Source: CAZMLC01 sp964567125
GTDB taxonomy: Bacteria > Verrucomicrobiota > Kiritimatiellia > RFP12 > UBA1067
DNA length: 5,037 nt
Direction of reading: 5' to 3'
NCBI GenBank assembly: GCA_964567125.1
Contig: CAZMLC010000129.1
Location: 1 to 5,037, forward strand
Below the pieces are notes generated by a model. It saw only the letters and a list, made by a program, of their open reading frames with translations. It was not told where the DNA came from and made no database searches. Position 1 is the first letter of the stretch. Each line of letters begins with the position of its first letter. The position numbers and the translations under genes were made by a program. Shown here one piece after another: positions 1 through 5,037 of this stretch.

Positions 1-2195
1 TAGGCAGAAGCACGCACCACCTGCCAGGAGACCTTGGCCTGATCGACAACCGTGCCGGCATACGCTGCGGCGCGTCCCGTCACATGCACCTTGCTTTTCA
101 GCGCCACCCCCTGCTTAACCGGATCAACAATGACCTCAAATTTCGGACGCTTGTACGCTTCAACCTGGAAGGAGACCGACGATGCCGTTGTATCGCCCAT
201 GACCAGTGTCATCTGACCTGTTCCGCGATCCGCCGGAATCACGAACGAGCCCGCAAAGGATCCATACGCATTGGCCTGCTCCTTGCGCGCCTCAACGGTC
301 TTGCCGTTCGGATCCAGCAGGCGGATCGTATATTCCGCTGTCGGACGGACGCCGAACTCGTTCTTCGCCGAATCGGCGAAATAATAGATGCCCTTATAGT
401 AAACCGTCTGTCCGGGACGGTAAATCGCACGATCCGTCAGGAGCAACGTCCGCCGCACATCGCTCTCCTTAGCTGTCGTGTATGCGTACTCCCACCCTTT
501 CGGATCAACGAGAATATCGTCATCCTTCATCACAACGAGGGTATCATAACCCGATGTTGGTAATTTCGCGGTACACCGCCCCGAAGAATCGGTCTTGCCG
601 ATGGTGCGCGAAACCTGCGGATTGCGGTTGTCGCGCGTAATCACATGGACGTCCGCGCCTTCAATCGGCACGCCGGTTTCACGCTGGAGGACGCGGATGG
701 TCCGCGCGCCGTTTAACGCAAACGACTCGACTGCGAAATCGCTGACCTGAATCACGTTGGCACAGACGAACTTGGAGTTGTCGAGTTCAATCGTCGGCGC
801 AGTCGAGACCACGAGCACGTACGCGCCGACAGTCACGGGGTCCTTGACAACAAACTGAACCGAGGCTGGCGCAAAATTCGTGGTTTCCACGCGCTGCGTC
901 CAGCGGTATTTCGGCTCCTCAACAAGCAGTTCCTGAATGCGCATCACATCGAACGGCTTGTCGTTCTGCTCGATCGGCATGCGCCAGGCGTAGAGGCTGA
1001 TCCAGACGTTTGTCACGTTGCGCGCATGCAGATCAACGCGGCCATACGGTTCAACCTCGGGCTTGCTTTTCGCCCAGACATTCTGCGTCATCACACTCAA
1101 GAAGGGCTGCTTGACGTGCAGAATCACCGCGCGGCATTCGCGCGCACCGGGCGAGCGCGGAAAGCGGTTCATCCCGCTCTCGGCCAACTGCATCGCCAAC
1201 GCATAGTTCTCCTCGCGAAGAGCCGTTTCCGCCTGATAGGCCATTGCGCGCGCCCAGACCTCGTTGTTGGTCCAGCGGCTCGTGAACGCCTGCAACGCCG
1301 TTGCCGTACGTTTCTTAAATGCCTCTCCGGCAACGCCGTTGGCTTGTTCGATCTTCATCGCCAGCAGCATCCGTTCGAAATCCCAATCCGCATAGGCCAA
1401 GGTGTTGTTGGCCATACGGTGGAAAGCCAGGACCTGACGCATCAGCAGCAACGCTTTGCGCGTTGCCGACGTTCCGCACGCGGCCAACGTCGCGCCACAG
1501 TTCTGATCCACCCATGTGCCGAACGCAGCCTCATCCGCCAGCAGCGCGGATGTCAGCGGAAGCGCGACCGTCTCTTCCTGCAGCTGGCTCTCCGGACTCG
1601 TGTAAAACGCCAGCGCGCGACTGACAATCACATCGTATACAGTCGGACGATAACCGTCAGGGACGTTCCATGCGCAAAACGAGCGTTTGAATGCCGGCGT
1701 CGCATACCGGGCCAGCAGATCAGGTTTTTCCAGCACGCGCTGGAACCGGGCATCGACCTCACGCAGCATGCGCGGCAGACTCCACGCATCGATGTCGTTA
1801 CCTTCATCGCCCTCGCTCACTTCAGTCCGCTGCGCAAAGCGCCAGCGATTGTCCGCAAAATAGGCCCAGTACCACTCGGCGATCAGCGCGTCAAAGAGCG
1901 GTTTCAACGCATCCGGCGCCTGTTTGCGCGTCGCTTCCAGCCGCATCAAGGGGCCATAGGGTTTTTCGCCCTCCTCGATCTGGCCCTCTAAAATCGCCTG
2001 CTGCGCCAGCGCGACCAGCGCATCGTCCCACTGTTTTTCCTGAATGCTCTTCGTCGCAATTTTTGCCAACGACTCCATGGCGGTCTTGGGCAAATCCTTC
2101 TTCATGGCCCCTTCGACCTGACTCCACAGACTGGTCACACTCTCGCCGAAGGTTGTCAAGACCAACCCGAGCATACACACGATGATCCGCTTCAT
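1..2195 (-). CDS. Alpha-2-macroglobulin family protein, N-terminal part (cut by window edge)
   Basis: Reading from 2195 to the left edge gives 731 uninterrupted codons. The protein begins MKRIIVCMLGLVLTTFG, a positively charged hydrophobic signal peptide with no lipobox, so it is probably exported to the periplasm or cell surface. Residues ~25-360 look all-helical and include RPTVYD and RALAFY (183-198). Residues ~363-580 look like beta-sandwich repeats, including a TGVPIEGADV stretch (507-516). The MG2 signature TDRAIYRPGQTVYYKG lies at 587-602, and MG3 opens with VEAYKRPKFEV (678-688). Family members trap or inhibit proteases and usually exceed 1,500 residues; bait, thioester and receptor-like domains would lie outside the window, so thioester status is unknown. 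GGAGG precedes the ATG by 4 bases. The last two visible bases begin a TA- codon, Tyr or stop; Tyr fits the MG3 strand better. The family call is firm, the target protease unknown. Confidence 0.9.
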   Translation of the reverse strand, partial: MKRIIVCMLGLVLTTFGESVTSLWSQVEGAMKKDLPKTAMESLAKIATKSIQEKQWDDALVALAQQAILEGQIEEGEKPYGPLMRLEATRKQAPDALKPLFDALIAEWYWAYFADNRWRFAQRTEVSEGDEGNDIDAWSLPRMLREVDARFQRVLEKPDLLARYATPAFKRSFCAWNVPDGYRPTVYDVIVSRALAFYTSPESQLQEETVALPLTSALLADEAAFGTWVDQNCGATLAACGTSATRKALLLMRQVLAFHRMANNTLAYADWDFERMLLAMKIEQANGVAGEAFKKRTATALQAFTSRWTNNEVWARAMAYQAETALREENYALAMQLAESGMNRFPRSPGARECRAVILHVKQPFLSVMTQNVWAKSKPEVEPYGRVDLHARNVTNVWISLYAWRMPIEQNDKPFDVMRIQELLVEEPKYRWTQRVETTNFAPASVQFVVKDPVTVGAYVLVVSTAPTIELDNSKFVCANVIQVSDFAVESFALNGARTIRVLQRETGVPIEGADVHVITRDNRNPQVSRTIGKTDSSGRCTAKLPTSGYDTLVVMKDDDILVDPKGWEYAYTTAKESDVRRTLLLTDRAIYRPGQTVYYKGIYYFADSAKNEFGVRPTAEYTIRLLDPNGKTVEARKEQANAYGSFAGSFVIPADRGTGQMTLVMGDTTASSVSFQVEAYKRPKFEVIVDPVKQGVALKSKVHVTGRAAAYAGTVVDQAKVSWQVVRASA

Positions 2196-2199
2196 GCTG

Positions 2200-2204
2200 C
2201 CTCC
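2200..2204 (-). promoter_or_regulatory. Ribosome binding site of the macroglobulin gene
   Basis: GGAGG on the minus strand sits 4 bases before the ATG at 2195, inside the 31-base gap after the yicC stop codon. The spacing is slightly short, but this is the only strong purine tract here, and the start it selects gives a complete signal peptide. The next in-frame ATG (codon 8) would remove the charged N-terminus of that peptide. Confidence 0.6.
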
Positions 2205-2226
2205 ATCCACGTTCTTCCGATTGTGG

Positions 2227-3114
2227 CTACTCAATATTCTGAACTTGTTCGCGGGCCGCTTCCAGCCCCGCTTTAAATGCAATCACCCGCCGCGTGATCT
2301 CCGCATCGTTGGCCTTGGACCCCGTGGTATTGATCTCGCGGAACATCTCCTGGCAGAGAAAATCCAAACGCCGTCCGCTGGCCTGGCCATCGCGCAACAC
2401 CTCGTCGACCTGCTCAAAATGACTGGCCAGCCGCGTCAGCTCCTCGCTGACATCGCAGCGGTCCGCGAAGACAGCCACTTCGCGCGCCAGCAGCGCGGGA
2501 TCAACCGTCGCTTCGCCGCTGCCCATCAGTTCGGCCAGCCGACGCGACAAGATCGCCTGATAGTTCTTCGGAACTTCAGCGGCGCGCGGCGCAATCGCCA
2601 CGCTGATCTTCTTCAACTCGGCAAAGCGCTGACGCAGATCCTGCTCCAGCGTAGCGCCCTCGCGTTCGCGCATGGCGCACAACATCTCCAGAGCAGCCAG
2701 CGCGGCACGTTCAATCAGCGCCCAGATAGCGTCAGGATCGCTTTCAGAGAGTCCACTCTTGAAAAGTTCAGGAAATCGCAAAAGCGTCGAGGCGCGCACA
2801 TCATCCTCCAGCCCCAGCTGGACTGCGGCAGCCTTGAGGGCTGCCACCTGCGTGCGGATACGCTGCAGGTCCAGCAACGCGCTCTGCTCATTGTCCCCGA
2901 CCGCGGCGATCGAAACGAGGCCCTTCACACAGCCGCGCACAATGCGCGTGTGAATCAGCGCGTGCAACTTGGCCTCAAATCCCATCAGATCGCGGGGCAT
3001 CGAAATATTACAATCGAATTGCTTGCGATTCACCGTGCTGAGCTCCACGCTCACCTTGATGCCTAAACCCTGCGATTCTCCGCGTCCGAAACCGGTCATG
3101 CTGACAATAGCCAT
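2227..3114 (-). CDS. yicC: YicC/YloC family endoribonuclease
   Basis: Complete 295-residue protein, the usual length for the family. The N-terminus has SMTGFGRG (5-12) followed by VELSTVNRKQFD (23-34) and a MPRDL turn (39-43), matching the YicC N-terminal domain. The C-terminal DUF1732 domain is very well conserved: DRCDVSEELTRL (218-229), GRRLDFLCQEMFREINTTGSK (247-267, key residues LDF, QEM, REIN and SK) and the terminal REQVQNIE (288-295). Known members, E. coli YicC and B. subtilis YloC, are cytoplasmic endoribonucleases linked to RNA and small-RNA turnover. An AGAGAGGGA tract lies 7 bases before the ATG and supports this start over Met6. In many bacteria yicC precedes gmk (guanylate kinase), but here a macroglobulin gene follows after 31 bases. 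The gene is divergent from deoC. Family assignment is secure; its RNA targets here are unknown. Confidence 0.96.
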   Translation of the reverse strand: MAIVSMTGFGRGESQGLGIKVSVELSTVNRKQFDCNISMPRDLMGFEAKLHALIHTRIVRGCVKGLVSIAAVGDNEQSALLDLQRIRTQVAALKAAAVQLGLEDDVRASTLLRFPELFKSGLSESDPDAIWALIERAALAALEMLCAMREREGATLEQDLRQRFAELKKISVAIAPRAAEVPKNYQAILSRRLAELMGSGEATVDPALLAREVAVFADRCDVSEELTRLASHFEQVDEVLRDGQASGRRLDFLCQEMFREINTTGSKANDAEITRRVIAFKAGLEAAREQVQNIE

Positions 3115-3121
3115 ACCTCAA

Positions 3122-3130
3122 TCCCTCTCT
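3122..3130 (-). promoter_or_regulatory. Ribosome binding site of yicC
   Basis: The minus strand reads AGAGAGGGA, then 7 bases, then the ATG at 3114. This is a good Shine-Dalgarno match at good spacing. A second purine run, GAGGT, directly abuts the ATG and is too close to serve. Confidence 0.6.
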
Positions 3131-3143
3131 CGTGTTAGCCTCC

Positions 3144-3149
3144 ATCATA
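3144..3149 (-). promoter_or_regulatory. Possible -10 box for yicC
   Basis: TATGAT on the minus strand matches 5 of 6 bases of the sigma-70 -10 consensus and would give a leader of roughly 24 bases that contains the Shine-Dalgarno tract. No convincing -35 hexamer is found at 16-18 bases, so this is only a weak candidate. Confidence 0.25.
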
Positions 3150-3215
3150 CTCTATTCGCGCCCTCAAATGCTATCCCAGAAACGCAAAACTGCGGTTATC
3201 TCCTAACTTTTTCCA

Positions 3216-3260
3216 CGCCCTCAGTATCCCCAGCATTCCCAGACTTCCCAGACTTCTCAG
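3216..3260 (+). repeat. Degenerate 9-bp tandem repeat array, copy 1
   Basis: Five consecutive 9-mers end in CAG: CGCCCTCAG, TATCCCCAG, CATTCCCAG, ACTTCCCAG, ACTTCTCAG. The consensus is roughly NNTTCCCAG. The array is followed by CTTCCGCTTTT, which resembles the sequence after copy 2 (CCTCCAAGCTTTA). It lies in the divergent yicC-deoC region, upstream of both candidate promoters, so it may not be transcribed from either. It shares an exact 14-mer, CCCAGCATTCCCAG, with the array downstream of deoC (3229-3242 and 4103-4116). It contains no inverted repeat and is not a terminator. Function unknown. Confidence 0.75.
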
Positions 3261-3267
3261 CTTCCGC

Positions 3268-3296
3268 TTTTCTTTTGCCCCTCGACCGCGTATACT
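3268..3296 (+). promoter_or_regulatory. Candidate sigma-70-type promoter of deoC
   Basis: A -10 box TATACT (3291-3296, 5 of 6 consensus bases) lies 17 bases after a weak -35, TTTTCT (3268-3273, 3 of 6). Initiation near 3303 would give a leader of about 28 bases before the deoC ATG. It is the best promoter match in this intergenic region on the plus strand; the poor -35 suggests a weak or activated promoter. Confidence 0.4.
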
Positions 3297-3319
3297 TTCT
3301 TATCCTTATCTGAGAAAGT
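3294..3319 (+). promoter_or_regulatory. Inverted repeat over the deoC promoter, possible operator
   Basis: ACTTTCT (3294-3300) and AGAAAGT (3313-3319) form a perfect 7-bp inverted repeat separated by 12 bases. The left arm overlaps the end of the TATACT box, and the right arm ends 11 bases before the deoC ATG. The position suits a repressor operator, since deo genes are commonly repressed by DeoR/CytR-type regulators, although no regulator gene is visible. A chance AT-rich dyad is possible. Confidence 0.3.
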
Positions 3320-3330
3320 GAATGTGAATT

Positions 3331-4077
3331 ATGAAATACACATACGAAGAAATGGCCAAGATGATCGACCACTCCCTGCTCCACCCGACCATGACGGATG
3401 CGGAACTGGAGATCGGTTGCGCCCTTGCTGCGCGCTATCAGGTGGCTTCGGTCTGCATCAAGCCGTACGCAGTGAAGCGCGCCGCTGAATTGCTCCGCGG
3501 ATCCGGCGTGCTGGTCGGTGCGGTCATCGGGTTTCCCCACGGCAATTCCACAACAGAATCGAAGCGCTATGAAACGCAGCTGGCCTGTCAGGATGGCGCG
3601 AACGAGGTCGACATGGTCATCAACGTCGGCAAGGCGCTCTCGGGCGACTGGACCTACGTCGAAGCCGACATCCGCGCTGTGTGCAACGAAGCGCATCAAC
3701 ACCACGCGCAAGTCAAGGTGATCTTTGAAAACGACTATCTGACCCACGGTGGCGCAGGACTGACCAGCGATGCCTTTAAAATCAGGCTGTGCGAGATCTG
3801 CGAACGCGCAGGCGCAGACTGGGTCAAGACCTCGACCGGATATGGTTTTGTGAAGCAGGCTGACGGTTCATACACCTACAAGGGCGCAACGGAGCATGAT
3901 CTGGCGCTGATGCGTGCACACGTCTCTTCCCGCGTGCAGATCAAGGCCGCAGGCGGTGTCCGCGATCTGGATGGACTCATCCACGTCCGCGATCTGGGCT
4001 GTTCGCGCTGCGGTGCAACCGCGACAGCCGCCATGCTCGATGACTATCGCCGCAGAGCTGCCGGCGAAGCGCAATAA
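3331..4077 (+). CDS. deoC: Deoxyribose-phosphate aldolase (DERA)
   Basis: Complete 248-residue class I aldolase that reversibly cleaves 2-deoxyribose 5-phosphate to glyceraldehyde 3-phosphate and acetaldehyde, the last step of deoxynucleoside catabolism in the cytoplasm. The catalytic set is intact: Asp94 in NEVDMVINVG, the Schiff-base Lys166 in DWVKTSTGYG (163-172), and the second active-site Lys205 in IKAAGGVR (204-211), whose GGVR also contacts phosphate. The N-terminus IDHSLLHPT (12-20) and GFPHGNST (67-74) are also family hallmarks. The final phosphate loop reads GCSRCGATAT (223-232), with Thr where many homologues have Ser. The C-terminus lacks the terminal tyrosine of the E. coli enzyme. 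The Shine-Dalgarno is weak (GAGAAAG, 12 bases upstream), but no other in-frame start is plausible. It stands alone, without deoA, deoB, deoD or cdd beside it, and is flanked on both sides by 9-bp repeat arrays. Confidence 0.97.
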   Translation: MKYTYEEMAKMIDHSLLHPTMTDAELEIGCALAARYQVASVCIKPYAVKRAAELLRGSGVLVGAVIGFPHGNSTTESKRYETQLACQDGANEVDMVINVGKALSGDWTYVEADIRAVCNEAHQHHAQVKVIFENDYLTHGGAGLTSDAFKIRLCEICERAGADWVKTSTGYGFVKQADGSYTYKGATEHDLALMRAHVSSRVQIKAAGGVRDLDGLIHVRDLGCSRCGATATAAMLDDYRRRAAGEAQ

Positions 4078-4089
4078 GTCTGTCGTCAA

Positions 4090-4133
4090 CTCTTCCAGTA
4101 CTCCCAGCATTCCCAGTACTCCCAGCCTCCAAG
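4090..4133 (+). repeat. Degenerate 9-bp tandem repeat array, copy 2
   Basis: Units CTCTTCCAG, TACTCCCAG, CATTCCCAG and TACTCCCAG run head to tail from 4090 to 4125, followed by a decayed unit CCTCCAAG. The array begins 13 bases after the deoC stop codon, in the same orientation as copy 1, and would lie in the deoC 3' untranslated region. It contains no stem-loop or T-run, so it is not a standard intrinsic terminator. No terminator is recognisable elsewhere in the 164-base gap 4078-4241. Confidence 0.75.
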
Positions 4134-4164
4134 CTTTACCCCACCAAACTCGCCATATCCAATC

Positions 4165-4193
4165 TTGTTCCTCTTTGAATGCTATGCTACACT
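4165..4193 (+). promoter_or_regulatory. Candidate extended -10 promoter for the dehydrogenase genes
   Basis: TTGTTC (4165-4170) and TACACT (4188-4193) are separated by exactly 17 bases, and TGC immediately before TACACT supplies an extended -10 TGn element. Initiation near 4200 would leave about 42 bases of leader before the ATG at 4242. This is the best promoter match in the window. Confidence 0.5.
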
Positions 4194-4241
4194 GCATGCT
4201 GTTGAATCAAACTGGGGTTTCACCATCATCTTGTTTGCTTT

Positions 4242-4814
4242 ATGAAAACGACACGCCGCACCTGTCTTAAAATTATGGCTACCGCGACCGGCGGCTTAGC
4301 CTCAGGCGTTATCGGCACGCAGCTCGTCACGCGCCTGCCGAACCGTCCGATCAAACCGCTCAAGGCCCTGACCACGGCAGAAGCCGCCGTGATTGAAGCC
4401 TGCGCTGAACAGATCATTCCCGCGGATCAGGATCCCGGCGCGCGCGATGCCGGTGTGATCTTCTACATCGACAAGCAGCTTACGCGCAGATTCAAGAAGA
4501 ACCTGCCCACGTATCAACGCGCGGTTGTCTGTCTTGAGCAGATGTGCCAGACCCTGCACAAGAAAAGCTTTCTCGATCTTGATTTCGCGACGCAGACACA
4601 GATCATGCAGGCGCTTGAATCCAATAAAGTTCCCGCAGGAACTTGGAAGGAGGTCTCGGCCCGCGACTTTTTCAACCTGGTGCGCGAACACACCATGCAG
4701 GGCTTCTACGGCAGCCCGCGTCACGGCGGCAACAAGGATTACGCCAGCTACCGCATGCTGGGGCTCGACTATCCGCGGCTCATGGGACAAAACCGCTACA
4801 GAGAGGTGCTATGA
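4242..4814 (+). CDS. Gluconate 2-dehydrogenase subunit 3 family protein, Tat-exported
   Basis: Complete 190-residue small subunit of a membrane or periplasmic GMC-type dehydrogenase. The N-terminus has a twin-arginine motif TRRTCLK (4-10, with Cys in the usual Phe position) followed by a short hydrophobic stretch to about residue 31. The mature domain shows the family signatures LTTAEAAVIEACAEQIIPAD (43-62), PGARDAGV (65-72), FYID (74-77) and GFYGSPRHGGN (154-164). In characterised three-subunit gluconate and FAD-glucose dehydrogenases, this small subunit carries the Tat signal and escorts the signal-less flavoprotein through the membrane. The next gene overlaps its stop codon by 4 bases, consistent with 1:1 coupled synthesis. 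No Shine-Dalgarno precedes the ATG (the upstream 20 bases are pyrimidine-rich), but a later start at Met12 would destroy the Tat motif. The substrate cannot be read from this subunit. Confidence 0.88.
   Translation: MKTTRRTCLKIMATATGGLASGVIGTQLVTRLPNRPIKPLKALTTAEAAVIEACAEQIIPADQDPGARDAGVIFYIDKQLTRRFKKNLPTYQRAVVCLEQMCQTLHKKSFLDLDFATQTQIMQALESNKVPAGTWKEVSARDFFNLVREHTMQGFYGSPRHGGNKDYASYRMLGLDYPRLMGQNRYREVL
4800..4806 (+). promoter_or_regulatory. Ribosome binding site of the GMC oxidoreductase gene
   Basis: AGAGAGG lies inside the end of the upstream gene, 4 bases before the ATG at 4811. Together with the ATGA stop/start overlap it supports this start and suggests translational coupling. Confidence 0.55.
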
Positions 4815-5037
4815 ATAAACATGTGAATGCCGTGATTGTCGGCGCAGGCGCAGGCGGCGGTGTTGTCTCCAAGGTGCTGGCGGAGGCGGGACTCTCCGTG
4901 GTTCTGCTCGAACGCGGCAAGTGGCACACTGCTGAAGGCCACGACGATGATGAACTCTTCGGACAACGCACCACGGTGCTGGGTAATGCCTACGGACCGG
5001 ATGATGAACGCAACTGGCGCGTCGTGGAGGATGCCAA
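4811..5037 (+). CDS. GMC-family FAD-dependent oxidoreductase, N-terminal fragment (cut by window edge)
   Basis: Seventy-five codons are visible before the right edge. They encode a Rossmann-type FAD-binding fold: a beta strand AVIVGAGAGGGVVSKVLAE with the GxGxxG dinucleotide loop (G11, G13, G16) and a second strand LSVVLLERGKW ending in Glu34, which typically binds the adenosine ribose of FAD. This layout is typical of GMC-family flavoproteins paired with gluconate dehydrogenase subunit 3 proteins, which oxidise sugars, sugar acids or polyols. No signal peptide is present, consistent with export piggy-backed on the Tat-bearing upstream subunit. It starts within the stop codon of that gene (ATGA). 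The substrate-binding and catalytic His/Asn region lies beyond the window. Other FAD oxidoreductases share the N-terminal fold, so the GMC call rests partly on the neighbour. Confidence 0.85.
   Translation, partial: MNKHVNAVIVGAGAGGGVVSKVLAEAGLSVVLLERGKWHTAEGHDDDELFGQRTTVLGNAYGPDDERNWRVVEDA

Noticed and set aside
84..563. 159-codon plus-strand open frame
   Set aside because: Antisense to the MG2/MG3 region of the macroglobulin, whose hallmark motifs are encoded on the minus strand.
1026..1991. 321-codon plus-strand open frame
   Set aside because: It lies antisense to the macroglobulin gene. Its Arg/His/Gln-rich translation has no recognisable domain, and the opposite strand carries clear family motifs throughout.
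2182..3066. 294-codon plus-strand open frame
   Set aside because: Antisense shadow of yicC. The minus-strand frame matches the YicC family from end to end, while this one has no family motif.
3216..3260. CRISPR-like array
   Set aside because: Units are 9 bp and contiguous, without unique spacers, so this is a short tandem repeat.
3196..3747. 183-codon minus-strand open frame spanning deoC and the intergenic region
   Set aside because: It starts inside deoC on the opposite strand, runs through the repeat array and has a low-complexity tail. deoC is certain on the plus strand.
3868..4197. Minus-strand frame whose translation contains LGVLGMLGVLEE
   Set aside because: The pseudo-repetitive peptide only reflects the 9-bp DNA repeat read in frame. 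The rest is antisense to deoC.
4179..4200. Three ATGCT direct repeats near the dehydrogenase promoter
   Set aside because: The motif is five bases long with irregular spacing (5 then 12), which is too little to call an operator.
4209..4220. AAAC-TGGG-GTTT mini hairpin as a terminator
   Set aside because: The stem is only 4 bp and no T-run follows, so it cannot be called a terminator.
4302..4790. 162-codon minus-strand open frame
   Set aside because: Antisense to the gluconate dehydrogenase subunit 3 gene, with no motif of its own.

Overview
The window reads as ordinary bacterial chromosome of moderately high GC. It has five protein genes arranged around a divergent centre, and no RNA genes, insertion sequences or CRISPR arrays that I can see. 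The organism looks Gram-negative-like, because it carries a secreted alpha-2-macroglobulin and a Tat-exported dehydrogenase subunit. The gene mix (a large macroglobulin with a long N-terminal helical region, a GMC dehydrogenase pair, a standalone deoC) and the pyrimidine-rich intergenic repeats suggest the PVC group (Verrucomicrobiota, Kiritimatiellota or Lentisphaerota) or a Bacteroidota-like lineage. This is an inference without a database search and should be held loosely.

Left half, minus strand. A YicC/YloC-family endoribonuclease gene (2227-3114) is followed 31 bases downstream by an alpha-2-macroglobulin-family gene. The latter starts at 2195 and runs off the left edge, with 731 codons visible. 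They probably form one transcription unit. The macroglobulin has a signal peptide, a helical N-terminal region of about 340 residues, and then macroglobulin-type beta domains with the hallmark DRAIYRPGQTV and YKRPKFEV motifs. Its bait and thioester regions lie outside the window.

Centre. A 216-base divergent intergenic region (3115-3330) holds candidate promoters for both directions, a 7-bp inverted repeat next to the deoC -10 box, and a degenerate 9-bp tandem repeat array. deoC (3331-4077, plus strand) encodes a complete deoxyribose-phosphate aldolase with all three catalytic residues in place. A second array of the same 9-bp unit, in the same orientation, lies just after the deoC stop codon, so deoC is flanked by the two arrays. 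This is the most unusual structure in the window.

Right end, plus strand. After a 164-base gap with a good extended -10 promoter candidate comes a two-gene unit with a 4-base ATGA overlap. The first gene is a Tat-signal-bearing gluconate 2-dehydrogenase subunit 3 family protein (4242-4814). The second is the N-terminus of its GMC-type flavoprotein partner (4811 to the right edge), which shows only the FAD-binding fold. The small subunit probably carries the flavoprotein through the Tat system to the periplasm, where the complex would oxidise a sugar or sugar acid. I see no clearly novel defence or mobile system in these 5 kb.
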